From: Gammaproteobacteria bacterium
GTDB lineage: Bacteria; Pseudomonadota; Gammaproteobacteria; PS1; Pseudothioglobaceae
Assembly: GCA_030739975.1 (NCBI GenBank)
Contig: JASLYC010000037.1
Location: 1 to 36,124 of the forward strand
Length of the DNA: 36,124 nucleotides
Direction of reading: 5' to 3'
Both the position numbers and the translations under genes were made by a program. Every line of letters starts with the position of its first letter. Position 1 is the stretch's first letter. Positions 1 to 8,363 of this stretch are shown piece by piece. A model generated the notes under the pieces. It was not told the origin of the DNA. It did not search any database and saw only the letters and a program-made list of their open reading frames with translations.

Positions 1-1204
1 CATTTAATTGGTTGGTTTTACATACAGGCGAAAAAATCTCGAAACTCTTAGGGTATCGTCTATAGTAGGAAGGCCCATGACTACCCATAGTGTGTAGAAC
101 GACAACTATGTCTTTGCCTTTGTTGTTGTCTATATAGTCCTGTAAATCATACAACATCCCCTCGTCCCTACACTCAATATCGCAAACCATATTTCTGTCT
201 GCAGAACGAAAATCTTCAAACTCTACTCTATCTGCAACACCTTTGGAGCTAGAATTGTTGTCGCGCCACAGAACTTTAATATCCGCATAACTCAATATAT
301 CAAGAAGGTTGGAGGTATTCTTGCCTATTTCATGGGAGTAATCTTCTCTAGTTAAATTAGAAAACATGCAGGGAATTGACAATGCAGTATCCGTTCCACA
401 TGAATACATTTGACTAAAGTTAATTACTCTTTGCTTAGAAAGTAATGGGTTTGTTGCCCTTTCATATCCATTAAGTGCAAACCTATCAGCCCTTGCCGTC
501 TCACCAGCAACAACAATGATTAACTTGTTTACATTATTATGTCTACTAACGAATGCATCTTCGCCTATCTTATTAAAGGGCGTCGATATAGTCTTAAATT
601 GAGAGTTAATGTGCTTTCCTAATGCATACACATAGTAACTAGGATTGATATATAAGCGTAACTGTTTGTGCTCCCTTAACAATGAGGCGTAAGACTTTGA
701 AAATACAAGGGTCACTCCTGCAAACAAAATAAGTAGCAAGGTTATCGCTTTGATTTTTAACCATAACTGTTGATTTAATGTTTTATAAGTTATCTCCGCC
801 TTATAAACAATAATAGCCGGTATAAACCCCAAAAAAATAAAATAAAATAAAAGTTTTAGGCTTAACAAATCTAATGACTCGTTAAGATCGGTAACAAAAA
901 TATTGTCAATCATGTTGTCATCAAAAACAACCCCATAATTATCAGTAAAATAGCTGATAACTGAAGTACAAATCAGTAAAGCTATGAGAATAAACTTTGT
1001 ATTAAATCTATAGCAAACCAACAACAACACTACTGACAAAAAAGAAAACAACCAAAACAATAGTGAAATAACAAAGAGAGGATTTTCTTGAAATGGGTAG
1101 ATTATTATCGCTTCAACAAAAAACTTATAATTACATGTGGCTGTTATAAAACCTGAAACTATAAGCGTCAAACGAGTTATGCTAATACTTTTGGTAAGTC
1201 TCAT
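1..1204 (-). CDS. eptA: Lipid A phosphoethanolamine transferase (EptA/MCR family), partial
   Basis: Inner-membrane enzyme that moves phosphoethanolamine from phosphatidylethanolamine onto lipid A, lowering surface negative charge. The frame is open from ATG at 1204 to the window edge, giving about 401 residues; the family is usually near 545, so the C-terminal quarter with the remaining zinc ligands lies outside. About five hydrophobic segments fall in residues 7-170, followed by a periplasmic sulfatase-fold domain. GETARAD is at 234-240, with Glu235 as the expected metal ligand. The CGTDT motif at 269-273 places the expected nucleophile at Thr273, and Cys269/Cys279 match the conserved disulfide. 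WRDNNS and MGSHGPSYY follow, as in EptA. It is divergent from the TatD-like gene across 73 bp, and no clear Shine-Dalgarno is visible. The family is certain; the exact substrate site is not. Confidence 0.93.
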   Translation of the reverse strand, partial: MRLTKSISITRLTLIVSGFITATCNYKFFVEAIIIYPFQENPLFVISLLFWLFSFLSVVLLLVCYRFNTKFILIALLICTSVISYFTDNYGVVFDDNMIDNIFVTDLNESLDLLSLKLLFYFIFLGFIPAIIVYKAEITYKTLNQQLWLKIKAITLLLILFAGVTLVFSKSYASLLREHKQLRLYINPSYYVYALGKHINSQFKTISTPFNKIGEDAFVSRHNNVNKLIIVVAGETARADRFALNGYERATNPLLSKQRVINFSQMYSCGTDTALSIPCMFSNLTREDYSHEIGKNTSNLLDILSYADIKVLWRDNNSSSKGVADRVEFEDFRSADRNMVCDIECRDEGMLYDLQDYIDNNKGKDIVVVLHTMGSHGPSYYRRYPKSFEIFSPVCKTNQLN

Positions 1205-1277
1205 TATTTTTACAAAGGTTTGTTAATATAAATAAATGACTGTTATTATATTGTCTTACAGTTGCCAGGATTAAAGA
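1205..1277. promoter_or_regulatory. Divergent promoter region, eptA / TatD-like gene
   Basis: This 73-bp spacer separates two divergent genes. On the minus strand TATAAT reads from 1250 to 1245, about 40 bases before the eptA start, without a good -35. On the plus strand TTGTTA at 1220-1225 is followed after 18 bp by TATTAT at 1244-1249, which would start transcription roughly 20 bases before the TatD-like gene. The two -10 elements overlap, so the promoters may compete. This rests on consensus matching only, in AT-rich DNA. Confidence 0.35.
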
Positions 1278-1961
1278 ATGCTAAACTCACACGCACATAT
1301 TGATTTTGTAGGTGTCGAGAAACTTGAAAGTACAAATTCATGTATTGTGCCATCGATTGGCAAAAATAATTGGCATGCAGTTACTAAATTCGCTTACTAT
1401 GCTCTAGGAATCCATCCTTGGTATCTAGAAGAGCACACGACTGATGACCTTAAAATGCTGGATCAATATATAAACAACAATAACCCTATCGCTATTGGTG
1501 AATGCGGACTAGACTTTAATCGAAATATTAACAAAAAGAAACAAAAAATATACTTCCAGGAACATCTAAGTTTAGCGCAAAAGTACCAGCTACCTGTAGT
1601 TATTCACTCTGTCAATGCTACCGAAGAAGTTATTATGACGCTAAAACAATTTCCTAGTATTAGTGGCGAAATTCATGGATTTTCTGGTAGCGCATCGCAG
1701 GCAGAATTATTGACCAATATGGGGTTTCTTCTTGGATTTGGAATGCAAATAACTAACATTAATTCAACAAAACTTAGGTCGATAGTAGCAAATACTCCAT
1801 TAGAGTTTATTCTTATCGAGACAGACGACCACCACAATCCAAACGATATGCTTAAAGTTGCTTATGTTGTAGCAGAATTAAAGCAAATACCGGTAGATAA
1901 AATTATTGAGCAATGTGATAATAATGCACTTTCACTTTTTAATATAAAAACTAAAACATGA
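1278..1961 (+). CDS. TatD-family metal-dependent hydrolase (YjjV-like)
   Basis: A 227-aa TIM-barrel metallohydrolase of the TatD DNase family, which acts as a 3'-5' exonuclease or phosphoesterase where tested. The expected metal ligands are all visible: His5 and His7 in the HxHxD opening, Glu75 in GECGLDF (74-80), His110 in VIHS, His133 in GEIHGF and Asp183 in ETDD. GIHPWY at 44-49 is also typical. It is somewhat shorter than E. coli TatD (about 260 aa) and resembles the YjjV branch more. Its stop codon overlaps the start of the next gene as ATGA at 1958-1961, so the two are probably translationally coupled. The true substrate in this organism is unknown. Confidence 0.88.
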   Translation: MLNSHAHIDFVGVEKLESTNSCIVPSIGKNNWHAVTKFAYYALGIHPWYLEEHTTDDLKMLDQYINNNNPIAIGECGLDFNRNINKKKQKIYFQEHLSLAQKYQLPVVIHSVNATEEVIMTLKQFPSISGEIHGFSGSASQAELLTNMGFLLGFGMQITNINSTKLRSIVANTPLEFILIETDDHHNPNDMLKVAYVVAELKQIPVDKIIEQCDNNALSLFNIKTKT

Positions 1962-2692
1962 CTGGAAGCTGTGCTAGAACAGAGATATTACTCGGGCAAC
2001 TAGGTTTAGCTAGATTAGCTGAGACCCATGTGCTTATAGCTGGAGTTGGTGGGGTTGGTGGGATTTGTGCAGAAAGCCTGTGCAGAGCTGGAATCGGAAA
2101 GCTAACTCTGGTTGACTTTGATGTGGTATCAAAGACAGATCTTAATAGGCAAATTACTGCACTTCACTCTACCATTGGTGAGCTCAAAGTCAATGTGTTA
2201 GCTGATAGATTAAACGATATTAATCCTGACACTGTTGTGGTTAAGTGTAATGATTTTATAGATAGGCAAAAAGCTGAAAAAATTGCCAAAGACGAGGATG
2301 TAGATTTTGTTGCCGACTGTATTGACTCAATTGCCTACAAAACTTTACTTATTGATTGCTGTAATAAAAATGATAAATCTATAATTTCAAGTATGGGGGC
2401 TGGCGGCAGGTTGGACCCAACCAAAGTAAAAATATCACGCATGGATAAAACCGAAAACTGTTCTCTAGCAAGAGAAATGCGAAAACAATTAAGGCGAATT
2501 GATGCATCTTTGAAGTTCCCTGTAGTCCATTCAACTGAATTACAGATTAAGGCGCTACCTCACCAAGATGTTGCTAAAACAAAAACGGCCCCTGCTGGCA
2601 GACCTAGAGCTGTCAATGGCGCTATTTCATATATGCCCAATATTTTTGGACTTATGATGTCAGGACACATCATACAAACTCTATTAAAATAG
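1958..2692 (+). CDS. tcdA: tRNA threonylcarbamoyladenosine dehydratase TcdA
   Basis: An E1/ThiF-like ATP-dependent enzyme that converts the t6A base next to some tRNA anticodons to its cyclic form (ct6A). The protein has 244 aa, slightly under the E. coli CsdL/YgdL length. The Rossmann nucleotide loop GVGGVGG is at 29-35. The acidic strand DFD (53-55) and the TDLNRQ motif (60-65) mark the adenylation site. The start overlaps the TatD-like stop by four bases. It acts on the product of the TsaD pathway, and a partial tsaD gene lies at the other end of this window. Confidence 0.92.
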   Translation: MTGSCARTEILLGQLGLARLAETHVLIAGVGGVGGICAESLCRAGIGKLTLVDFDVVSKTDLNRQITALHSTIGELKVNVLADRLNDINPDTVVVKCNDFIDRQKAEKIAKDEDVDFVADCIDSIAYKTLLIDCCNKNDKSIISSMGAGGRLDPTKVKISRMDKTENCSLAREMRKQLRRIDASLKFPVVHSTELQIKALPHQDVAKTKTAPAGRPRAVNGAISYMPNIFGLMMSGHIIQTLLK

Positions 2693-2760
2693 TCATCTTA
2701 TATAAAATATTATTGCGTAAATTGTTGCGCTTAATTCAAATAATTAGCTGGAGATGATTA

Positions 2761-3312
2761 ATGGTTAGTACTGAAACGCCAGTTTGTGACTTTAAAGCCC
2801 CAGCAATTGACTTTAAACTTAAGGGTGTAGACAACAAGCTATACACATTAAACGAATGCAGAGGAGAGAATGGTCTTCTTGTGATGTTTATTTGCAACCA
2901 TTGCCCCTATGTAAAAGCAATAATCAATAGGATTATTCGTGACACTAAAGAGCTCAAATTATTAGGGATAAACACTGTAGCAATAATGTCAAATGACCAA
3001 CAAGAATATAAAGAAGACTCTTTCGAGAATATGCAAAAAATCGCTTCAGATTTTATGTTTCCTTTCCCTTACCTTTTGGATGAAACTCAAGAAATTGCAA
3101 AGGCCTATGGCGCCGTTTGTACTCCTGATTTTTTTGGCTACAACACTGACTTAGAGCTACAATACCGTGGCCGTTTTGATGAATCTAGAAAAGATACAGC
3201 ACCTGAGCATGTCAAAAGAGATTTGTTTGAAGCAATGAGTCAGGTTGCCAGAACAGGCAGTGGACCAAAAGAACAGATTCCTTCAATGGGATGTTCAATA
3301 AAATGGTTATGA
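2761..3312 (+). CDS. Thioredoxin-fold redoxin (AhpC/TSA-like)
   Basis: A 183-aa cytoplasmic thioredoxin-fold protein of the group often annotated as thioredoxin family or peroxiredoxin-like. The active site sits in FICNHCPYV, with Cys45 and Cys48 forming a CxxC pair, and a Thr-Pro (VCTPDFF) supplies the expected cis-proline loop. There is no signal peptide. A GGAG Shine-Dalgarno lies about 8 bases before ATG at 2761. The gene stands alone, 68 bp after tcdA and 141 bp before the helicase. Its partner and substrate are not deducible from sequence, but a role in thiol redox or peroxide handling is likely. Confidence 0.85.
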   Translation: MVSTETPVCDFKAPAIDFKLKGVDNKLYTLNECRGENGLLVMFICNHCPYVKAIINRIIRDTKELKLLGINTVAIMSNDQQEYKEDSFENMQKIASDFMFPFPYLLDETQEIAKAYGAVCTPDFFGYNTDLELQYRGRFDESRKDTAPEHVKRDLFEAMSQVARTGSGPKEQIPSMGCSIKWL

Positions 3313-3420
3313 TCTAATAACTATTCCTTCTTTTACAAAAAAAGATTATTACCGACCTGTTTGCTTTAATTATATTTTATAAATAAAGGCTATTAAATAT
3401 AATAAGAAACTGTCGTAGCG

Positions 3421-3426
3421 TATAAT
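3421..3426 (+). promoter_or_regulatory. Possible -10 box for the DEAD-box helicase gene
   Basis: A perfect TATAAT lies 27 bases before the helicase ATG. A second TATAAT is at 3398-3403. Neither has a recognisable TTGACA-like -35 at 16-18 bp. The rest of the 141-bp spacer is AT-rich with no clear hairpin terminator. Confidence 0.3.
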
Positions 3427-3453
3427 TGCGCTCTTTTCCAGTAACTTAAACTC

Positions 3454-5295
3454 ATGCCCGACAAAAACAACGACAAAAAGCAGCCAAGTTTTATTGATTT
3501 AGGTCTTTCTGAGTCCATACTTAAAGTGCTTGACGGTATAGGTTATGAGACACCCTCACCCATTCAACAGAAATGCATAACTCACCTACTTGACGGGCAT
3601 GACATTATTGGCCAGGCACAGACAGGTACTGGAAAAACTGCAGCTTTTGCATTGCCTCTTTTGGACAAAATTGATACTAGCACTAAGCATACACAGCTAC
3701 TTATATTGGCCCCAACACGTGAACTAGCGATACAAGTCTCTGAAGCAGTACAAACATATGCAAGAGGGATGAAAGGTTTTCATGTATTGCCAATATATGG
3801 TGGTCAATCATATGATGTCCAGCTAAGACCTTTAAGGCGAGGTGTGCACGCCGTAGTTGGAACCCCAGGAAGGGTAATGGACCATATAAAACGTGGCACT
3901 TTAAAGTTGGACGGTTTGACTTCGTTTGTACTTGATGAAGCTGATGAGATGTTGAAGATGGGATTTATTGACGATATTAAATGGATCATGGAAAGGATTC
4001 CAGATAAGCGGCAAATAGCTCTCTTCTCGGCTACCATGCCAACCGTTATAAAAAAGGTTGCTGAGGACTTTCTAAATAAACCCAAAATAGTAAAGATTAA
4101 AGCCAAAACAGAGACCGCTACAAATATTACTCAGAAGTATTGGCTTGTTGGCGGGGTACATAAGCTCGATGCACTTACTAGAATACTTGAGGTGACAAAG
4201 TTTGATGCCATGATTATATTTGTAAGAACCAAGACTCTTACAATAGAGCTGGCAGAGAAGCTCTCAGCCCGTGGGTTTTCAGCCGAAGCTATAAATGGTG
4301 ATATCCAACAAAGCCAAAGAGAAAGAATAATAAACGGATTCAAGAAAGGTAAAACTGATATTCTTGTTGCTACTGATGTTGCTGCACGTGGACTTGATGT
4401 TGACCGTATTTCTCATGTTGTTAACTACGATATACCTCAAGATGCTGAATCTTATGTGCATCGTATAGGAAGAACTGGCCGTGCTGGAAGATATGGTGAG
4501 GCAATTCTGTTCGTCTCTCAACGAGAAAGGCGCATGCTCAAAACTATAGAACGAGTAACAAGGCAAGTAATCGAGCCAATCGAGCTCCCAAGCGCCAAGA
4601 TGATTAATGAGCAGCGTGTAGAGTCATTCAAACAAAAAATTACGGAAACTTTAAGTAACCAGAATTTGTCAATATTTGAAAAGCTAGTGGAAGATTACCA
4701 AAAAACCAATGAAAGCACTGACCCAATAAAAATTGCTGCTGCTCTTGCACTTATAGCTCAAGGGAAAGAGCCATTGCTTTTGTCAGAAAAAGATATAATC
4801 ATTAACAAAGGGGGCTCAACCAAAGAAAAGTCAGTCCCAACAAAAGCTGAACCATTAAGTTCCTACCCTCAAATCCCAATGCGTAGATATAGGGTTGAGG
4901 TTGGCAATAAGAATAATGTCAAACCAGGAAATATTCTTGGAGCAATTGCGAACGAAGCTGACATTGATAGCGAATATATAGGTGCAATTCAAATTTTTGA
5001 TAATTTTTCAACTGTTGACCTGCCCGATGAGATGCCAAAGGATGTATTCGAAATATTACAAAAAACAGTTGTTTGTAATAAAACGCTAAACATTACTGAG
5101 TTAACAGATAAAAACAATAACGCCTTAATAAGAAATAATCCTAGAAATAAAAGGAAACCCTTTGAAAAAGGCAAATTCTCAAGAAGTAATAGCTATAAAA
5201 GAAAATCTGGAAGATCTAGAGGTGAAAGTGGCTCTGATAAAGGTTCAAGAAAACCAAAACTCTCTCATCAAAAGAAAAGAAAAGAAGGCAAATAG
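3454..5295 (+). CDS. deaD: DEAD-box ATP-dependent RNA helicase (DeaD/CsdA-type)
   Basis: An RNA helicase for ribosome assembly and mRNA remodelling, especially in the cold. It has 613 aa, close to the 600-650 of DeaD proteins. The Q motif region is residues 13-40, AQTGTGKT (motif I) is at 55-62, PTREL at 87-91, DEAD at 161-164, SAT at 192-194 and HRIGRTGR at 336-343. A DbpA-type RNA-binding fold follows at about 478-545. The tail after about 555 is rich in Lys, Arg and Ser, as expected for RNA tethering. A cold-shock protein gene follows 156 bp downstream, which fits a shared cold-adaptation role. DeaD is preferred over RhlE or SrmB because of the C-terminal DbpA-like domain plus basic tail. 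Confidence 0.93.
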   Translation: MPDKNNDKKQPSFIDLGLSESILKVLDGIGYETPSPIQQKCITHLLDGHDIIGQAQTGTGKTAAFALPLLDKIDTSTKHTQLLILAPTRELAIQVSEAVQTYARGMKGFHVLPIYGGQSYDVQLRPLRRGVHAVVGTPGRVMDHIKRGTLKLDGLTSFVLDEADEMLKMGFIDDIKWIMERIPDKRQIALFSATMPTVIKKVAEDFLNKPKIVKIKAKTETATNITQKYWLVGGVHKLDALTRILEVTKFDAMIIFVRTKTLTIELAEKLSARGFSAEAINGDIQQSQRERIINGFKKGKTDILVATDVAARGLDVDRISHVVNYDIPQDAESYVHRIGRTGRAGRYGEAILFVSQRERRMLKTIERVTRQVIEPIELPSAKMINEQRVESFKQKITETLSNQNLSIFEKLVEDYQKTNESTDPIKIAAALALIAQGKEPLLLSEKDIIINKGGSTKEKSVPTKAEPLSSYPQIPMRRYRVEVGNKNNVKPGNILGAIANEADIDSEYIGAIQIFDNFSTVDLPDEMPKDVFEILQKTVVCNKTLNITELTDKNNNALIRNNPRNKRKPFEKGKFSRSNSYKRKSGRSRGESGSDKGSRKPKLSHQKKRKEGK

Positions 5296-5303
5296 AAGTT
5301 TTA

Positions 5304-5451
5304 TTGTCTATTTTTAAAAAAATAAGTTAAAATGATGCACACTGGTAAAGAATACAGTTGCTATTTATATGTTGTTGATTGATTAAAATCGGTTTTCTAG
5401 TTATATAAAAGTGGTATTTTTTTCGGTACTTTTTAATTTTTAGGAGACACA
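5304..5451 (+). promoter_or_regulatory. Promoter and long leader of the cold-shock gene
   Basis: TTGTCT at 5304-5309 and TAAAAT at 5328-5333 are separated by 18 bp and form a plausible sigma-70 promoter. Transcription from it would leave a leader of about 110 nt before the ATG at 5452. The leader contains short AT-rich complementary segments, such as AAAAGT near 5407 against ACTTTT near 5429, just before a TAGGAG ribosome binding site. Long structured leaders are known to control cspA-type genes by temperature. That this one does so is inference. Confidence 0.4.
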
Positions 5452-5658
5452 ATGTCTACAACAACAGGTCGCGTTAAATGGTTTGACGCAAAAAAGGGTT
5501 TTGGTTTTATCGAACAAGAAGGCGGTGATGACGTTTTCGTTCATTACAGAGCAATAAATTCAGATGGCTACAAATCACTAGATGAAGGTCAAGAAGTAGA
5601 ATTCGAACTAGAGGATGGCGCTAAAGGTCCACAAGCTGCAAACGTAGTTCCAAAATAA
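5452..5658 (+). CDS. Cold-shock domain protein (CspA/CspE family)
   Basis: A 68-aa single-stranded nucleic-acid chaperone with one OB-fold. RNP1 (KGFGFI, 15-20) and RNP2 (VFVHY, 28-32) are intact. [11 protein letters not shown] at the start and the acidic [11 protein letters not shown] segment are typical of the family. A strong TAGGAG Shine-Dalgarno precedes the ATG, and an intrinsic terminator follows after 16 bp, so the gene is probably a single-gene transcript. The sequence cannot separate a cold-induced from a constitutive paralogue. Confidence 0.95.
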   Translation: MSTTTGRVKWFDAKKGFGFIEQEGGDDVFVHYRAINSDGYKSLDEGQEVEFELEDGAKGPQAANVVPK

Positions 5659-5674
5659 TTCTTATACATTCAAT

Positions 5675-5702
5675 AAAAAACCCAGCTTAGGCTGGGTTTT
5701 TT
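5675..5702 (+). terminator. Intrinsic terminator after the cold-shock gene
   Basis: The arms CCCAGC (5681-5686) and GCTGGG (5691-5696) are perfectly complementary around a TTAG loop and are flanked by six A and six T. This is the clearest Rho-independent terminator in the window. The A/T symmetry means it could also work on the other strand. Confidence 0.93.
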
Positions 5703-5772
5703 ATTGCCTATAGCTATACAATTAACAAATCAGCAGTATCAATAAATAAATCACAGATAAAATATAGCCAAT

Positions 5773-7188
5773 ATGAATTCATTCTACTGGTATGACTATG
5801 AAACATTTGGCATCTCTCCAAAAGTAGACAGAATTGCGCAATTTGCAGGTATTCGTACAGATGAAAATCTTGATATACTTGATGAACAGATGTTCTATTG
5901 CAAACCAACGCATGACGTTCTTCCATCTCCAGAGGCTTGTGCAATAACCGGCATTAGTCCTCAACTCTGTGATCAAAAAGGCATAATTGAACATGAATTT
6001 ATAAAAAAAATTAACAACGAATTTTCTGCTCCAGGAACCTGTACAGTTGGTTATAACTCTATAAGTTTTGATGATGAATTCACCCGACATACTCTCTATA
6101 GAAACTTTATTGATCCATACGCTTGGCATTGGAAGAATGGCAATACTAGATGGGATATACTTGATGTGGTGCGACTCTGTTATGCTCTGAAAAAAGATAA
6201 TAGCTTAAGTTGGGCTTACAATGAAAATAATAAGCCGGTCTTTAAACTAGACAGACTATCAGTTGCAAACGGAATTGAGCATTCTGATGCACATGATGCA
6301 TTAGCTGATGTTAGGGCAACTATTGGAATTGCTAAAATTATTAAGGAAACACAGCCTAAATTATTTGATTTTGCTTTTAGCTTGAGAGATAAAAAAACGG
6401 TTGAAAGTAAAATTAATATGTTTGAACCTATGCTACATATATCAGGTGTATATCCTGCAGAACGTTCTTGTGCAAAATTAGTATCGGCACTAGCATATCA
6501 CCCTAAATACCGCGACAGAGCGATAGTTTTTGCTCTTGACCAAGACCCAAGTATATTGTTAGAGCTAGAAACTGAAGAATTAAGGACCTTAATATTTACA
6601 AGTCAATCAAAACTACCAAAAGATGTGACAAAACTGCAAATCAAGGATTTAATTTTCAACAGAAGCCCAATGTTTGTTCCTAATATCTATAAGCTTAATG
6701 AAAATACCTCTAGTCAACTACAAATAGATATGCCTAAATGTATCAGCAATCTTGAATTCATTAGGAAAAACCAGAATGAAATTAGTGAAGTGATTAAAGA
6801 TATATATACCATTGAGGATGCAAAAGCCCCAACTGAAGATGTCGATCAGTCAATCTATGATGGCTTTATTGACAATTCAGATAGAAAGATTTGTGATCAA
6901 ATTCAAAAACTTGATACAAAAAAACTTAGTAATTTTCATCCGCAATTTAAAGACCAAAAACTCTCGAAACTTCTACTAAATTTCAAGGCCAGGAATTACT
7001 CTGAATCTTTGTCAGAAAAAGAGCATGATGAGTGGTTTGAAATTGTTCAAGGAAGGATTCAAGAGGGCAAATATGGCTATTTATCTCTTGATGAGTTCTA
7101 TAAAAAACTAGAAAAAGTTCGCAACAAAAATCCTGAAAAGAAGGCTCTATGGAAACAATTAGAGAGCTACGCTGAATCTTTTTTATAG
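5773..7188 (+). CDS. sbcB: Exodeoxyribonuclease I (SbcB)
   Basis: A 3'-5' exonuclease that degrades single-stranded DNA in recombination and mismatch repair. It has 471 aa, against about 475 in E. coli. The DEDD core is visible: Asp8 and Glu10 in YDYETFG, GYNSISFDDEF at 93-103, and HDALADV at 174-180. The ExoI-specific SH3-like and C-terminal helical regions follow over the remaining length. It begins 70 bp after the cold-shock terminator and so needs its own promoter. An endonuclease III gene comes next, after a spacer with its own promoter. SbcB is largely confined to Gammaproteobacteria and supports the taxonomic placement. Confidence 0.94.
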   Translation: MNSFYWYDYETFGISPKVDRIAQFAGIRTDENLDILDEQMFYCKPTHDVLPSPEACAITGISPQLCDQKGIIEHEFIKKINNEFSAPGTCTVGYNSISFDDEFTRHTLYRNFIDPYAWHWKNGNTRWDILDVVRLCYALKKDNSLSWAYNENNKPVFKLDRLSVANGIEHSDAHDALADVRATIGIAKIIKETQPKLFDFAFSLRDKKTVESKINMFEPMLHISGVYPAERSCAKLVSALAYHPKYRDRAIVFALDQDPSILLELETEELRTLIFTSQSKLPKDVTKLQIKDLIFNRSPMFVPNIYKLNENTSSQLQIDMPKCISNLEFIRKNQNEISEVIKDIYTIEDAKAPTEDVDQSIYDGFIDNSDRKICDQIQKLDTKKLSNFHPQFKDQKLSKLLLNFKARNYSESLSEKEHDEWFEIVQGRIQEGKYGYLSLDEFYKKLEKVRNKNPEKKALWKQLESYAESFL

Positions 7189-7208
7189 CAATTTCAATTG
7201 TTACAATA

Positions 7209-7244
7209 ATTGGCCAATATATCTTAATAATAATTGGTCAATAT
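7209..7244 (+). repeat. Pair of near-identical 12-bp direct repeats before nth
   Basis: ATTGGCCAATAT at 7209-7220 recurs as ATTGGTCAATAT at 7233-7244 with one mismatch, start to start 24 bp. The first copy contains the palindrome ATTGGCCAAT. The second overlaps the -35 of the nth promoter. They could be binding sites for a regulator, but no regulator is identified. Confidence 0.5.
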
Positions 7245-7262
7245 GTACTAATGAGGTATAAT
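7234..7262 (+). promoter_or_regulatory. Sigma-70 promoter for nth
   Basis: TTGGTC at 7234-7239 and a perfect TATAAT at 7257-7262 are spaced by exactly 17 bp. Transcription would begin near 7269 and reach the nth ATG at 7296 with a short leader. Confidence 0.65.
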
Positions 7263-7295
7263 GTTTTGCATTGATTTTTTTCAGGATTTATTTAG

Positions 7296-7928
7296 ATGAA
7301 CGCAGAAACACGAAGTGAAATGTTTAGCAGAATGCTAAAAACCATCCCAAACCCAACAACAGAATTAAACTACGGTACTCCATTTGAATTACTTGTTGCT
7401 GTTACTTTATCTGCACAAGCTACAGACAAAAGCGTTAACCTAGTGACAGACAAACTATTTCCTATAGCCAATACGCCTGAGAATATTTTTAATCTTGGCG
7501 AAGACGCACTAAGAGAAACAATTAAAACTATTGGGCTCTTTAATTCAAAGGCTAAACACATTATTCAAACCTGTAAGATTCTAATTGAAAAATACAGCTC
7601 TGAAGTTCCGCAAACCAGAAAAGAACTAGAGTCGCTTCCAGGAGTTGGTCGAAAGACAGCAAATGTTGTTTTGAATACTGCGTTTGGTCAACCAACCATT
7701 GCCGTTGATACACATATATACAGAGTCGCAAATCGTACCGCTATTGCTTCTGGAAAAACTGTATTAGAGGTCGAGAAAAAGTTAGTCAAGTTTATCCCAG
7801 ATGAGTACAGAGTACCAGCACACCATTTAATGATTCTACATGGTCGTTATGTTTGTAAAGCCCGCTCTCCACTATGTCCAGAGTGCACTTTACTTGAACT
7901 TTGCGAGTATGAAGAGAAGAATATATAA
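7296..7928 (+). CDS. nth: Endonuclease III (Nth)
   Basis: A bifunctional DNA glycosylase/AP lyase that removes oxidised pyrimidines in base excision repair. It has 210 aa, the same size class as E. coli Nth (211). The helix-hairpin-helix LPGVGRKTANVV carries the catalytic Lys120, and AVDTHIYR carries Asp138. The [4Fe-4S] ligands are Cys187, Cys194, Cys197 and Cys203, in the C-x6-C-x2-C-x5-C spacing. All these residue numbers coincide with the E. coli protein. The gene has its own promoter and is followed after 8 bp by the DUF1841 gene, so the two are probably cotranscribed. Confidence 0.97.
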   Translation: MNAETRSEMFSRMLKTIPNPTTELNYGTPFELLVAVTLSAQATDKSVNLVTDKLFPIANTPENIFNLGEDALRETIKTIGLFNSKAKHIIQTCKILIEKYSSEVPQTRKELESLPGVGRKTANVVLNTAFGQPTIAVDTHIYRVANRTAIASGKTVLEVEKKLVKFIPDEYRVPAHHLMILHGRYVCKARSPLCPECTLLELCEYEEKNI

Positions 7929-7936
7929 ATATATCT

Positions 7937-8356
7937 TTGTTTTATTCTCAAAATAGAAAAGAACAACGCAAATTCCTTGCCAACGCTTGGCAAAAATTTC
8001 TAAGTAACAAGTCCCTGGAACCGATCGAGGTTGAACTTACTTCGATAATTAAGATACACCCTGAATATCAAAAACTTATTAATGACATTGAGCTAGATTA
8101 CTTCCCGGAAAGCGGGGAAGTTAATCCCTTCTTACATATAAATCTTCATTTATCGTTAAGGGAGCAGTTATCAATTAACCAGCCCAAAGGTATTAGAAAT
8201 TATTATGATAAGATTATAAATAAAGTTAAAGACCCCCATGAGGCCGAACATATTATGATGGAGTGTATAGCAGAGATGATCTTCCTGTCACAAAAAAACA
8301 ATACAGTAATGGACCACAAAGCATATATAAGCTGTCTAGATAAACACGCAAAATAG
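7937..8356 (+). CDS. DUF1841 family protein
   Basis: A 139-aa soluble protein of unknown function resembling the DUF1841 family. The features that suggest this are the opening MFYSQNRKEQRKF, the HPEYQKL segment and a central NPFLHINLHLSLREQ stretch, followed by a helical C-terminus (HEAEH-like, ending LDKHAK). The start is TTG at 7937; it is preferred because family members begin with MF and a charged helix here and there is no upstream in-frame ATG before the nth stop. The Shine-Dalgarno is weak. The gene sits 8 bp after nth and 7 bp before the kinase-like gene, which suggests one transcript. No enzymatic motif is visible. Confidence 0.8.
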   Translation: MFYSQNRKEQRKFLANAWQKFLSNKSLEPIEVELTSIIKIHPEYQKLINDIELDYFPESGEVNPFLHINLHLSLREQLSINQPKGIRNYYDKIINKVKDPHEAEHIMMECIAEMIFLSQKNNTVMDHKAYISCLDKHAK

Positions 8357-8363
8357 CTTTTTT

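Noticed and set aside
7209-7244. CRISPR-like direct repeat
   Set aside because: Only two short copies, 24 bp apart, at a promoter; no array and no cas genes anywhere in the window.
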